The notes: generated by a model not told the origin, from the sequence alone. DNA of 64,000 nt from Peromyscus leucopus (GCF_004664715.2 NC_051071.1:91938436-92002435), one strand, 5' to 3'. Counted from the stretch's first letter, positions 22,030 through 33,224 are shown. A program made the numbers and translations.

Positions 22030-22215
22030 TGTGGTGGTTGATGTTTGGAGAGGATATTGGGAGGTGGGAGGTTCAGCCTTGCTGGAAGGGGTGCATTACT
22101 GGGGTGGGGGGTGGGTTATCTCTGAGCCTTTACAGCCTCGCCCTACTTACAGTTCAGTCTGTTTGGTGTCTGATATAAAGATGTGATCCCTCAGCTTCCT
22201 GCTTCTGTGGGCATT
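22030..22215 (+). mobile_element. MaLR-type LTR, partial
   Basis: Begins 'tgtggtggttgatgtttgga' and continues 'ttgctggaaggggtgcatta' and 'tgatccctcagcttcctgc', typical of rodent MT/ORR-like LTRs. The 3' end is replaced by a B3 fragment. Confidence 0.55.
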
Positions 22216-22219
22216 GCTG

Positions 22220-22300
22220 ATGTTTGCAGCACATTCCAGGTGTCAAACTCAGGCCAGGGCATCAAGTGCTCTTGCCCGCCGAGCCGTTCGCTTGGCTGAA
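22220..22300 (-). mobile_element. B3 SINE fragment
   Basis: 'tgtcaaactcaggccagggc' and 'gcatcaagtgctcttgcccg' are the antisense B3 head. Confidence 0.6.
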
Positions 22301-22409
22301 TGTCAGCATCTGTTACCATAGAGGCCAGCTTCCTTTGGTTGGAGGTGGTGTCTTGATAAATTTCTTTGGTCAGTTTTTTTCCTTCTCTGTTCTTGTTTGT
22401 CTTGTGTGT

Positions 22410-22550
22410 TTGTTTGGTTTGAGGCAAGGTCTCATGTGTCCCAGTTTGGCCTGCAACCTGGGGTGTGACAGAATGACAGTGAACTCCACACACTGCCGAT
22501 CCTTTGTCATCACCTCTGGGGAGTCTAGGCACGAGCCACCACATGTCCAA
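22410..22550 (-). mobile_element. B1 SINE, strongly diverged
   Basis: 'ttgaggcaaggtctcatgtg' and 'ctaggcacgagccaccacat' are recognisable antisense B1 ends. Confidence 0.55.
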
Positions 22551-22617
22551 GACTTCGTACGTGGTAGACAAGCATAAGCTAAACCTCTAGCATCCCCACC
22601 CCCACCCCCCTTTTTTT

Positions 22618-22764
22618 AGTTTTTCAGGACAGGGTTTCTCTGTGTAGCCCTGGCTGTCCTGGAACTTGCTCTGTAGATCAGGTTGGCCTTGAACTCACAG
22701 AGATCTGCCTGCCTCTGCCTCCTGAGTGCTGAGATAAAAGACATGCATCACCAAACCCCACTGG
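22618..22764 (-). mobile_element. B1 SINE
   Basis: 'caggacagggtttctctgtg' through 'ttgaactcacagagatctgc' to 'gcatcaccaaaccccactgg', antisense and well preserved. Confidence 0.93.
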
Positions 22765-22910
22765 TCATATTTTAAGTTTTTAGAACTTTGGGGGGGTTCA
22801 TACTTGAATACTGTATTTACATCATTTCTACACCTCCCTCTTACTCTTCCAATGCCTCCTGTGTTCATCCTCCACTCCCTCTCAAACTCATGATCTCTTC
22901 TTTCATTATT

Positions 22911-23099
22911 ATATTTTTTAAGATTTATTTTATTTATCATGTATACAGTGTTCTATCTGCATTTATCCCTGCAGGCCAGAAGAAGGCACCAGATCTCATT
23001 CTAGATGGTTGTGAGCCACCATGTGGTTGCTGGGAATTGAACTCAGGACCTCTGGAAGAACAGCAAGTGCTCTTAACCACTGAGCCATCTCTCCAGCCC
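22911..23099 (-). mobile_element. B2 SINE with target-site duplication
   Basis: Complete antisense B2 from the 'aagatttattttatttatca' tail to 'actgagccatctctccagcc'. The duplication 'tcattatt' flanks it at 22903-22910 and 23100-23107. One of the best preserved SINEs in the window. Confidence 0.97.
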
Positions 23100-23115
23100 T
23101 CATTATTGTTTTACA

Positions 23116-23119
23116 CACA

Positions 23120-23176
<57 letters not shown>

Positions 23177-23187
23177 GGGGGGGGGGA
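23116..23187. repeat. (CA)n microsatellite with adjoining poly(G)
   Basis: About 58 bp of CA (with one early AA) followed by a run of about 12 G. Confidence 0.96.
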
Positions 23188-23822
23188 AGAACCTGCTGAA
23201 TCCATTTAGTATTGCTCCTATATGTGTGTTTGGGGCTGACCACTAGGAACTGAATAACCTACCAGGGGGCTCACCCCTAGAGAAGACTGATTCTTCTCTC
23301 TCAGCAGCCATTAATTGCCTGTAGCCCTTCATCTAAGAGCAGGGCTTCGTGACATTCCCCCATCCACGTTGGCATGCCAACAGGTACTGTCACTGTGCAG
23401 ATCTTATTTAGGGAAACAAATGCCCCCCAAGAGGAATTGTAAACAGAGAATTGACGTTTTTAAAAGCATACTTTATCTTATTTGCACAAGAAATGTTTGA
23501 CAGCAGAGTCCCAGTGATTTAAAGAGCCTGTGTCTCTCTCAAGGAACTTCCGTCCCCGAAGCAGGAACTCACTCTTACAATGATTCACATCTCGTGGCAT
23601 GTCTCCAGATCCCCCTGATAAGCAGACAACTGAGCAAATGCTGACCTATTTGTCAGTAATGTATGCTTCAGGTTCATTCTGGCCTCTTGTAGGAGAAAAA
23701 CTCCAATCTTCTGAAAGGCCCCGTCATTTAAAACTCTGTGGTTGTTTCTCATTTTCATAAGTCCTAATATAGAACTTTATTTATTTATACTGTAGAAATG
23801 TAATTCACTGGACTCTGTACCA
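23188..23822. other. Unique DNA
   Basis: No gene or repeat recognised. Confidence 0.35.
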
Positions 23823-23823
23823 G

Positions 23824-24048
23824 GGCTGGGGGACATAGCTTTGTTGGTGAGGTGCTTGTCTGGTGTGCATGAAGCCCTAGGTTTTTACCTTTAGCACCAT
23901 GTACACTGGGTATGACGGCAGATACCTGCATTCCCAGCACATGGGAAATGGGGAGAGGCTGATCAGAAACACAAGGTCATCTTTGGCTGTGAAGGAGTGT
24001 GAGGCCATCCTGAGTGCTGTAAGACCTTGTCTAAGTAAAGAGTGAAAT
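23824..24048 (+). mobile_element. B4-type SINE
   Basis: ID-like head ('ggctgggggacatagctttg', 'gaagccctaggtttttacct') followed by a B1 part ('ctgggtatgacggcagatac'). Confidence 0.65.
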
Positions 24049-24690
24049 AAAGCCTGTAACATTCTACTACCTCGCTTCACCAAGTATCAAGCGACGCACA
24101 GCAAGGTTGTGTCACTTAGCAGCAAGCTGGGTGACTACCTGGCTCCAGAGTCCATCTTCTAAAGCTGCACTTTGAACCCCAGGTGACAATAAGTCCCTTT
24201 TCAGTGATAGAAAGTCTTATTTTGTTGTTTTGTTTTTGCAAAGCTCAAATCTTTGGAGGCTTCACAAGATAAAAAGAAGAGTTTGCTGAATAGAACTGTG
24301 GCCTTCCACTAACACACAGAAGCAGGCCCCTTTCACCCAGTTAAGAACATGAGCATAAAGTTTGTCAAGCACAGCGGGCCGCTTGGGGGCGATTGCACAA
24401 CTGCTCTGAAGAATGTGTGACAGAACCAACCCCTGCTCCAGACCTGCGGCGAGAGGATGCGGTCCACAGATTCCAGCGTCCGTACTCACCTTCTGCTCAG
24501 CTGGCCTGTCCTCACGGGCAGCGGTACAACTTCATTTCCAGAGTTGCTCCCAAGACACGAGTGCGTACTTGCAAGTGTTTCTTACGGTATCATAATCGAA
24601 GGCAGAAATTTAGAGCCACATTTTTCTACATCTGTATCTGAGACAAAGATGAGTCTAAACCGATAAAATATGCATCGGGCAAATTTCCAA
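24049..24690. other. Unique DNA
   Basis: No repeat family recognised; CpGs are a little more frequent around 24.37-24.57 kb. Three overlapping short plus-strand frames at 24393-24666 have no recognisable domain. Confidence 0.35.
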
Positions 24691-24750
24691 TTAATGAGGA
24701 AAAATTACTCTCTGATGACCCCGCATGCAGGGCAGAGAGCCAAAAAGCAC

Positions 24751-24989
24751 CTGATCTAGTCCTGGGTAATTTCTGCCAGGGCTTGGAAATGAAAACATGG
24801 AGTGAATTCCCTTGCTATCATAAAACTCCAGCCTCTGCCAACGTGCCATTTCCTGAGACACAGAGGCCCAGGATGGAGGGTTCCAGAATTCATCTGCCTT
24901 TAATTTCTCCACAGCAGGGGTTCCAATGAAGCCAGAAAACTTGTACCCTTTCACAGTAACAGCAACCCCACCTGGGATCTTTGTGGTCT
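24751..24989 (-). other. Candidate internal exon, unidentified
   Basis: A minus-strand frame stays open from 25089 to 24691. Inside it an acceptor-like 'ctgctgggcag' ends at 24990 and a donor-like 'gatcag' then 'gtgctt' ends the exon at 24751. The predicted 239-nt exon encodes a stretch including GGVAVTVKGYKFSGFIG that reads like protein, but I recognise no family. 239 is not a multiple of three, so skipping or including it would change frame. It may equally be chance. Confidence 0.2.
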
Positions 24990-25089
24990 CTGCCCAGCAG
25001 ATGGGGGTTGGGAGGGGGGTGGGGCTTGCTCTTCCTTGTAGCTGAAAGCTGGAACCAAAAGGGGACACCACATCCCTGCCCCTTTCCAC

Positions 25090-25407
25090 AGCAGAGAACT
25101 CGCCCTCCTTTGTTTTATCTGTTTCCTCTTTGTGGGTTTGGAGCCTAGATAAGAGGAAAACAAAGGTATTATAAACTATTAAATGTCATCTCCCCCCAGG
25201 AGAGCCAACATACAAGGATCAGAGGTGCCCAGGATATGTATTAATAGCTTTGAATGTTATAAATCTTAGCTCATAACTTAAGCCTAAAATATTCTAGAGC
25301 TATGGAGTCACTGTGGGCTGCTCAGTCAACTAAGGGTCTGTTCTAGTGCAAGTGAGTGAGGAGTCCGTCCGCAGGGACACAGGGCCATTCATTGTATCTT
25401 TGATTTC
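25090..25407. other. Unique DNA
   Basis: Nothing recognised. Confidence 0.35.
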
Positions 25408-25618
25408 TTCAAAGACAAGATCTGCTGTGCCCCAGACTGGCCTCCAACTCTCCATATAGCCAGGGAAAATCTTAAACTTCTGATCCCCTGCCTCCACTTC
25501 CAGAGGTGCTGGGAGTGCAGGTGTGCACCACTACGCCCAGTTTACCCCCTGTTGGTGTAAGTGCACGCTTAGTGTGTGCCAGGCAGACACTGTCCCTAGG
25601 GAGCCGCACCCTGGCCTC
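25408..25618 (-). mobile_element. B4-type SINE
   Basis: Antisense B1 part ('agactggcctccaactctcc', 'gtgcaccactacgcccagtt') continues into an antisense ID-like part ('taagtgcacgcttagtgtgt', 'gccgcaccctggcc'). Confidence 0.7.
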
Positions 25619-25829
25619 CAAGGGTCATTATCTTATTAACGTTTGTTTCCTAGTGAACGTATGTCATTGTTACCAAAGGTTGTGAGGTGACTATCCCTTA
25701 TAAACATTATTTATTATAGAAGTATCATCAATATACCCAAACATCTTAAGTTTACTGGATCCTCAGCAGTAGATCCAAATGTGGATCGTTTGATGATTAC
25801 CAGATGAGCCCTGATTTCTTTACACCTAC

Positions 25830-25990
25830 TTGTGTGTGTGCATTGTGTGTGTATGCGTGTGCATGCCACGGTCCATGTGTGGACATCAGAGGGCAGCTTG
25901 CAGGAGTCAGTCTTCTCCTGTCACATGGTTTCCAGGGGTTAAACTCAAGTCCTCAGGTTAGACCTTTCCCCCAGCGAGATATCACACTGA
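25830..25990 (-). mobile_element. B3-type SINE
   Basis: 'ggacatcagagggcagcttg', 'caggagtcagtcttctcctg' and 'ttaaactcaagtcctcaggt' read antisense. Confidence 0.8.
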
Positions 25991-26299
25991 GGATCATGGT
26001 CGTACATCTGAAGTGAGATTTGTAGATGGTAAAACATGGGAGGGTCAAAGGATTGGAGATGCTGGTGGGACCCAGGAATTATTGGAGCCTAGACACTAGG
26101 AGCAGTGAGTGGGGAGAGGGAGGCTGGTGGAATGCTGAGTGGTGAGGGAGCACTAAGTACCTTGTCCCCATCGGGAACTCCAACCTTCCACACCTCCCAG
26201 GCCTGGTTTCTTCTGAGGACGGAAATAAATGGGATTTTAAGGAAGTTCTTACTGAAATCAAGGCTCAGTCCAGTGTGATGTCACCACTCAGCAATTATT

Positions 26300-26360
26300 A
26301 TTTACCTGATTGATTTTTTAATGTTGGGATCACAGATGTGTGCCACTATGCCTGGCTCAA
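26300..26360 (-). mobile_element. B1 SINE fragment
   Basis: 'gttgggatcacagatgtgtg' then 'ccactatgcctggct', the antisense head of B1 only. Confidence 0.6.
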
Positions 26361-26379
26361 TTTTAAAAGAAATTTTAAG

Positions 26380-26512
26380 TCTAGCATGCTAGCTGACACC
26401 TGTAACATCAGCACCCAGGCAGCTGAGAAAAGAAGATCACCGAGAGTTCGAGGCCAGCCTAGATTCTAGGTCAGCCAGGGCAATAGACTGAACCCTATTT
26501 CAAAAGAGAAAA
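26380..26512 (+). mobile_element. B1 SINE, diverged
   Basis: 'agctgacacctgtaacatca', 'gagttcgaggccagcctaga' and 'ctgaaccctatttcaaaaga'. Confidence 0.75.
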
Positions 26513-27604
26513 GTAGTTCCTCAAGAAACACACATACTAAAATTAATGCTTAAACTGACACTTTGAATTTTTTTCAATTTGGAGCATCAAAGAGAATAAG
26601 TTGTTGAAATTTTTCTTTCTTTTTATTAATTTTTTAGATCAGCATAAAGTAATGAGTTTCACGACGGCATCTTCTCTGTCCCTGATGGCCTTTCCCATGC
26701 CCAATGCTTCCTTAAATTCTTAATGCAAATAAAATACACTTCATAGATAGGATACCAACATAAATACCCTCACTGCCAACCCAATATTTAACGAACAGTA
26801 GGTGCCCAGTGAATACCCTTTGGATGAATAAATAAAAAGAGGAAGCGAGAGGTGATTTCCAAAAAAGCAGTCCAGAAACACCCTTTGCTAGAGAGAAGAG
26901 ACATTGAGTGGAAGACCCCAGAAGTTTAAAAATGCACAGTCAGGAGTTCTTTCTACTGACACCATCGTCTCTTGCAAGGGCTTGGACTGCTGGCTCCACC
27001 TTAACCAAAGGCTCAGTGGTTAGAGTAATGTCCTAACTCGGGGCTCCCCAGGAATGGTTTTCACTCCGGGCTTCTCCACCATCCCTCGATGCTGTGTCTT
27101 TTTCTTGAATACAAATAAAAGGTAAAATACTGGCTTTGGTTACAGCATGCTGGAGCTCCCATCAGGAGGTGATGCGTAAAACTGGAAGCATGGGATGCAT
27201 TTTAACTATCTTCTCTGCTATCGGCAACACCAGCACCGTGCAAAGCCACGCTGTGGCTCGGCGTTAAGGCTGCTTGGGAAAGACTTACAAGAAGGTGAGG
27301 TGACAGCTACGTCCTTACACCACCTTCCAGCGACCGCAGGGCAACAGAAACAAACACTTACCGCCCCATTCTCTGGATAGTTCCTCGGCAGTTACCATGG
27401 TGAAAAGTAAAGTCAGGAGAAATGAAAACTACTGTGTTATGGAAACTACCCTACAAAATGACAAGCCTCCACTTTCTACACATTACCCCCTGAGCCATCT
27501 TGTCTCACACAGCGTAGGACAACATTCTCTAACCTGGGTTCCTTGATAAAATAAAATTAGGAAAAACACATGAACATATTAACATTAAATTTCTTGTTTT
27601 GTTT
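26513..27604. other. Unique DNA with possible old repeat trace
   Basis: 'gtaggtgcccagtgaatacc' with 'gaataaataaa' at about 26790-26835 resembles a MIR/L2 end. Otherwise nothing is recognised. Confidence 0.35.
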
Positions 27605-27712
27605 TTTTAAAATAGGATCTTGTATGGCACGGATTGATTTTGAACTCATTATATAGCCAAGGATAACCTCTCAAGTGCTGGGATTACAGGCATGTGCCAA
27701 CCACACCCAACA
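27605..27712 (-). mobile_element. B1 SINE, diverged
   Basis: 'ttttgaactcattatatagc' and 'caagtgctgggattacaggc' read antisense. Confidence 0.8.
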
Positions 27713-27744
27713 ACACATTAAATACTAATCATAAGATTTAAATG

Positions 27745-27900
27745 TTGGTGACAGTGAGATGACTGAGCAGGTAAGGCTCCTGCTATACAAGCCTGGGCAT
27801 GGGAGTTTGATTCCTGGGAAGAGTCAGCTCTTAAAAGTTGTCCTCCAACCTCCTGTGTGCGCCACCCCACACTAATGATGAAAATAAATACCTTAAAAGT
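27745..27900 (+). mobile_element. B3-type SINE
   Basis: 'gacagtgagatgactgagca' and 'gggagtttgattcctgggaa', with an 'aaaataaatacc' end. Confidence 0.75.
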
Positions 27901-28034
27901 AATATTAATGTTCATTATCATATAATATTGGTATAATAACATGGACATAATAAGTCCCTTGAGAAATGACAGAGTAAAAAAAAATCACATTTAACATTCT
28001 TTTGGATTAAAAAAAACAACAACAATGAAACTTC

Positions 28035-28152
28035 TCTTTTAGGTCTTGTTGTGTGGCCCAGGCTAGTCTTAAACTCCTGACCTCAAGTGATCCTCCTGTC
28101 CCAGACTTCTGAACAGTTGGAACTATAGGTTCATGCCAACATACTCAGCTCT
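28035..28152 (-). mobile_element. B1 SINE, diverged
   Basis: 'ggcccaggctagtcttaaac' and 'tcctgacctcaagtgatcct' read antisense. Confidence 0.75.
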
Positions 28153-28164
28153 CATTTAATTCTT

Positions 28165-28167
<3 letters not shown>

Positions 28168-28195
<28 letters not shown>

Positions 28196-28270
28196 CTGGA
28201 GCTGAGGATCGAACCCAGGGCCTTGTGCTTGCTAGGCAAGCGCTCTACCACTGAGCTAAATCCCCAACAC
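28168..28270 (-). mobile_element. ID SINE, near-consensus
   Basis: A poly(T) end (about 28170-28194) precedes a nearly perfect antisense ID body with 'gaggatcgaacccagggcct' (B box) and 'gcgctctaccactgagctaa' (A box). Both internal Pol III promoter boxes look intact. ID repeats derive from BC1/tRNA-Ala; this is not a functional tRNA gene. Confidence 0.94.
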
Positions 28271-28277
28271 CCCCCCA

Positions 28278-28415
28278 CTTTTTAAGATAGAATCTCAGTC
28301 TGTGTCCTCACATTGGTCTTGAACTCACTATGTAGGCCAGGCTAGCCCCTAACTACCAGCAACCCTCCCACATCAGCCTACTGATCCTGGTATTCACAAG
28401 CCTGAACTACACTCT
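28278..28415 (-). mobile_element. B1 SINE, diverged
   Basis: 'tcttgaactcactatgtagg' followed by 'cagcctactgatcctggtat', antisense. Confidence 0.75.
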
Positions 28416-28429
28416 CTGCTATACGTAAC

Positions 28430-28795
28430 TGTAGCTGGAAGTTTTCCTGTGTCCTGCCCAGTCCTGCAACTGCTCAGACCAAGTAAACACACAGAGGCTT
28501 ATATTAATTATGAATTGCATGGTCAATGGCTCAGGCTTCTCACTAGCTAGCTCTTACATCTTAAATTAACCCATTTCTATAAATCTATACTTTGCCATGT
28601 GGCTTGTGGCTTACCGGTACTTTACATCTTGCTTCTTCTGGTGGCGGCTAGCAGCGTCTCCTCTCTTTGCTTTTCTCTCTCTAGTTGGAATGTCCTGCCT
28701 AACTTTATTCTGCCTTGCATTTGGCCAAATAGCTTTTTTTATCAACCAATCAGAGCAGCACATATTCACAGCATACAGAACAATATCACCCATCA
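28430..28795 (-). repeat. 3' LTR of the mys-like element
   Basis: In minus-strand reading it runs from 'tgatgggtgatattgttc' to 'ggaaaacttccagctaca'. It shares with the other LTR the blocks 'gggttaatttaag', 'taagagctag' and 'cacaggaaaacttc', but differs by many substitutions and indels. Confidence 0.8.
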
Positions 28796-28812
28796 TTTCC
28801 CCTTTTCTTTCT
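28796..28812 (-). other. Polypurine tract of the mys-like element
   Basis: Minus-strand 'agaaagaaaaggggaaa' lies directly upstream of the 3' LTR start, the expected place for the plus-strand priming site of an LTR retroelement. Confidence 0.75.
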
Positions 28813-31087
28813 ATTCAAAAGGAAAGTTTTTAACTTTAGCATAGTAAAATTACATATAACAAAACAAGAGTTATCAAGCAAGAATTATAGTTACAATATC
28901 TAGTCTATTTGTATTTGGCAAAATTAAAGAAAATATTCTATCTATCCTATATTTGTAAGTCTAAGGTTTCATATCTAACTTATCTTTTATCATAACCAAG
29001 GAAAATTACTATAACTATCTAGTCTTCAACTACATTGAAGACCCCAGAAGAAGAAAAAAAGGAAGACCCCAGAAGGATATATTATTACCTAAGTAAACAG
29101 GAAGCACATTGTAAGCAACTTCTAAAAATATAGAAATATATAGAAAAAATATAAACAGAGACAGCTGCCTGCCTGGACAGTCATCCAAAGTTCCTCTGTA
29201 ATGTTGGGGTATCTTTCTTCAGCCGATAGGCCTAGAGTCTCTTAGTCACTTCTTTCTGTGTCCTGTAGAATGTCTGGCAGTTTCCTTTGTGAAGCAGGAA
29301 CCTGAAGGACCATTTTGCCTTGCAAAGTTCAGTGGTCACCTTCCTATGGGTCCTGCATGTCCAGTCAATACAACATTTTGTCAAGCAGTCCAGGTAAGAA
29401 CAGTTTCTTGACCAAATGGCTACTTTTGCCAAGAAGAAGATAAACTCCATATGGAGTGTCTTCAATGCTCATCTTTTTCTTTGAAGTAAATCGGTGCTGC
29501 CAGGAGCAGACATGTCTCACTGTCCAGAAAGTCCAAGTTTTTAAAGCACTTTAAATGCCATATTCTGTAGGTCTTTGAAGTGTTTGAAGATTATCTAATT
29601 GAATTATATCTATGTATATCTAGAAAACTTAACATGACTATAAGTTTGATTATCATACATGACTAATTATTAATCTGTATTTCTCAACTATACACTACAA
29701 TCTTAAATGAGTTGCACAAACAAAATACTTTAAACAAGAGTAGAAATATACACACAATATAACAAAATTAACTTTAAATTTGTATTAATAAACTAAAATC
29801 TATAGTAATTTAAAACATTTTAAACAAGTTGCTGCTCTTTAAAAGTAGATTCAATAATCTACCCTTTCATCCTATCATTATCTATGTAGTACATATCTAT
29901 ATCATATTATCTGTATCATATCCCTCTTTCTTCTTCTAGAAAAAGATTGAATTTAAAATCAACCCTCTTTTAATAAAAACATCTATAAACAATATTTTGG
30001 GAATTTGGTTGTAGCTTCTCATAGTACTTCCTACTGGCAATCTTATGGGGATCCTGAGAAAATTAAGAATTATGGTCAAGTCCTGACTGGAGTAGTCTGT
30101 GAGGCTGCATTGTCTGAGCCAGTTGCCTTGAAGCTTATCTGGATGTTGGATCATCTGGGCCATGGTGTCACTGGAGACCTTTCAGGGGATCTTGGCTGGT
30201 CAAACCTGATCCATCTTAACCTGGAACAAATCTATAGCCTCTTGCTTCCTATGGAAACAAAAGCAGAGCTTCCTTTCCAAAGCAGCATATCCTTAAATTC
30301 AAATTTTGAAGTCAAAATACCTTTAAAATATACATATTGGTTTAACTGAGCAGCCTTTACAATCAAATGTCCTTCTGCAGTTAAAAATCCCAAGGACAAC
30401 ATAATCCAGACTCTGTGTGTGATTTCCATCTTTCTGTGGCTTATTTTTTATATTACCTTTACTGTCTATTTAAAGACTTTATTTTTTAAAACTACTTCTT
30501 TATATAACTGTCCATATTCATTTTCTTCCCTCTTTCAAGCCTATGTACATATTTACACACATTGTAAACCATTTTAAGTCTTATCCCATCTGAATCTGCC
30601 TTATTGTGAATCTATTGCTTTAAACTGCAGCATGACTAGGACTGAAGTGGCAGCTTTGGCTGCTGACTCCACCCACCTCAGCTTCCCAACATGGTGGAAC
30701 TATGTTTACCGCCAGCTCTGGGGGAACCATGCTCATCGCTGACTCTGTGAAGCAGTTGGCCTATGCTTCCATCCGGAAGCATGTAGCCTAAAAACCTTTT
30801 CTTTCCTTCCTTTTTTTTCTGTCTGTACTAGCAAAGGCTAAATTCACCAGGCACCACACTGTGCAGCTTGGAGATGTCTCTGTGTACTGTGGCAGGAATC
30901 CGCAGCCATGCCGATTCCTTAGCTCATGGCGGCTGGCGGCCAGCTCCATCTCACAGGCAGCTGTCAGGAGACGAGTCTGCACTGCTGCTGGCCTGAGACT
31001 GTGAGACCAGGAAGCCCAGTGTGGCTCCGTTTCTGTGCATTCAGAATCTTTAAACTTTCTTAGGTTTATATGGTTCAATGTCCCAAA

Positions 31088-31453
31088 TGTAGTCAGAAGT
31101 TTTCCTGTGTCCCGGCTGGCCAGCGGTCGGGACAAATCTCTCTCTCCCACTCACGTCCCCCAAGTAAGCACACAGAAGCATATATTAATTAAAACTGCTT
31201 GGCCATTAGTTCACACTTATTACTGACTAGCTCTTACACTTAAATTAACCCATAATTCTTATCTATGTTTAGCCACGTGGTTTTCTCAGTTCTGCCTTGT
31301 CATTTTGCTTCCTCTGTGTCTGGCTGGAGACTTCTGACTCTGCTTTTCCTCTTCCCAGAATTTTCCTTGTCTGCTCACCCCACCTATACTTCCTGCTTGA
31401 CTGCTGGCCAATCGGCATTTTATTAAACCAATGTACAAGGGCATTATTCCACA
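31088..31453 (-). repeat. 5' LTR of the mys-like element
   Basis: In minus-strand reading it starts 'tgtggaataatgcccttgta' and ends 'ggaaaacttctgactaca'. The following 'tttgggacattgaacc' occupies the primer-binding-site position but is not a clear match to a tRNA 3' end. AATAAAA lies about 30 bp from its start. Confidence 0.8.
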
Positions 31454-31726
31454 GCACTTACCTCTTTTTAGCCCTGTATTTTCCACACTTTCTGACCTGG
31501 GATACTTTTTTAAAATGTAAAATTTGTACAACTAATATTCCATAGAACATGGTTTAGGAAGTTCTGGTAAAAGGTTATTTATGTGATTATTTGATTTAAA
31601 TAATCCATTTTATTCATGTATTTTATGAAGGAATATTTACTGTGTTGGTGACCATGGCTACAGAATGAAGTTCCAGAATTCTGTCTTCACACTGCCCTGG
31701 ATTCAACCCTCCCAAACTGATGAGAA

Positions 31727-31832
31727 TGCCCACTTACACATCACAGATACTAAAACTGGACAATCCAGAGAATATTAGCATGGCTTCTGCACAAGGATGA
31801 CAGGCAAACTCATGAAGGATTCCATGTTTTTA
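31727..31832 (+). pseudogene. U6 snRNA pseudogene
   Basis: From about 31747 it follows U6 closely: 'gatactaaaactggacaat', 'gagaatattagcatggcttc', 'tgcacaaggatgacaggcaa' and 'catgaaggattccatgtttt'. The 5' 25 nt are badly decayed and many positions differ, so the snRNA is not expected to be functional. Such copies arise by L1-driven retroposition. Confidence 0.93.
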
Positions 31833-33224
31833 AAAAAGAATTTTAAAAAATACTGATAAGAAACCCTTCGATTCCAGCTCCCACCCACAACCAACCCTTC
31901 CCTTACTGGATTTGGGGAACAATGTGTCATCCCTGGTAATCTGAATCAAATGTCTGAGTGGTTTGTCCCAAACCTCAGTGTGATGACAACCACCTATAAC
32001 CCCAGCACTAGGGAGTTTTGGGAATCATTGAAAATCAATTGTGGCCACCACTCTAGGCCAAAGTTTAAATGCCCTGTGCAATGCTGGGGAGCAGGTACTG
32101 GAGAGGAAATTCCCTGCCTGGGTCCCAGATAGGTTCCAGACCCTTCTTTATTGCTTCTAGGGCAAACTAAGCTGGAGGTATTCTGATGTCTGTGGCTCTG
32201 TCCACTGTGATAAAGGTTGTTTTCAGAGTTTCTGGAAGTAACTGAGAAACACTGTACGTATGGTCACTTGATAGTCAAGGAGAAATCAAGCCTCTAAATG
32301 CACAGCTTGTGGCCAGTCCACCCTCCTGTCAGAGGGCCAACAGGACATTTCGAGGGTGACCACATGCACAGTGATTGTCCTCGTCAGTGCCATCACTCTG
32401 AGAACTGCTGTGTGGCTAATGGGTGCTGTTGCCGCCCTGAGCAGTGCTTGCTTTGCCAAGACTGTCCTACTCGGCGACCCAAACCACGGACGCTCCCCAC
32501 CAACTGCAGCTGAGCATCTGTCACTGCTGTTGAGAAATTCCTCTAACCAGCTGAGGTGTGCTACAGTCCTGGTCCTCTGGGGAGTTCCAAGGGCCACAAA
32601 GCCCCCCTCTGTTGTTCCACACATGGGGTCAGCCATGTATTTCCCAGTGTCCTGTCTACCTGGATGAAGTGATAGCCTCCTCTAAGGGCTGGTACATCTG
32701 TCTGGGGATGGCAGGGGCTCAGGGTGGGCCTGTTCCTTGGTCTGCTTCTGGGGACTGGTGTGGGGAGAGAGGTAAGGAGGGCCTGTCCTCGGTTGCTGTC
32801 TTGCTCAGATGGAGAGGTGATAAGCATGTCTCAGTGGGTGTAGACTATCAGGCTGGGGTGTCTGCAAAGCCCCCAGCTTTAAGCACAGTGCATATCTGTG
32901 TGGGTGTGTTTATGTACATATGTGTACATGTGCAGCCTGTCACATACAGACTCTGATTTTCCTTACACTTAGTTCTCTATTGGTAATTTAACCACTGTGG
33001 CACTTTTGCCTCTCAGAGGATCCTGAGCCGTGTCCACTACAGAAGCTGGAGAGAACAAAACACTTTGGCTTTGCTGAAATCTGAATTCACCTAAAGCTGG
33101 ACATCTTAGAGCCGGCTCAGTGAAAATGTGCTGAGAGTTGATGGCCAGGTGCCAAAAGTTCAATTCCTGTTCGAGTGCTTTTATCTTATTATTTTTTGGT
33201 TGTATTATTACATTATTTTGTTCC
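31833..33224. other. Unique DNA, no supported gene
   Basis: Overlapping plus-strand frames at 32298-32956 have no recognised domain. A donor-like 'agagaggtaaggag' at about 32767-32780 is isolated. A short B1-like trace lies at about 31980-32020. Confidence 0.35.

Larger units (their letters stand above)
28430..31453 (-). mobile_element. mys-like nonautonomous LTR retrotransposon (about 3.0 kb)
   Basis: Two related LTRs of exactly 366 bp by my boundaries, both with TG...CA type ends, flank about 2.3 kb of mostly AT-rich internal sequence. A polypurine tract (minus-strand 'agaaagaaaaggggaaa') abuts the inner edge of the 3' LTR. No gag, pol or env frame is recognisable, so it would depend on other elements. 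Size and LTR length resemble the cricetid mys family (LTRs of a few hundred bp, element just under 3 kb), from memory. No target-site duplication is obvious. Confidence 0.8.

Noticed and set aside
28196..28270. Functional tRNA or BC1 gene
   Set aside because: Near-consensus ID with poly(T) tail is better explained as a dispersed SINE copy; the unique BC1 3' region is not seen.
31727..31832. Functional U6 snRNA gene
   Set aside because: The 5' stem region is decayed, many substitutions are present, and no proximal sequence element with TATA box is evident upstream.
32298..32956. Overlapping plus-strand frames as a gene or processed pseudogene
   Set aside because: No recognisable protein similarity, no poly(A) or duplication signs; left as unassigned.
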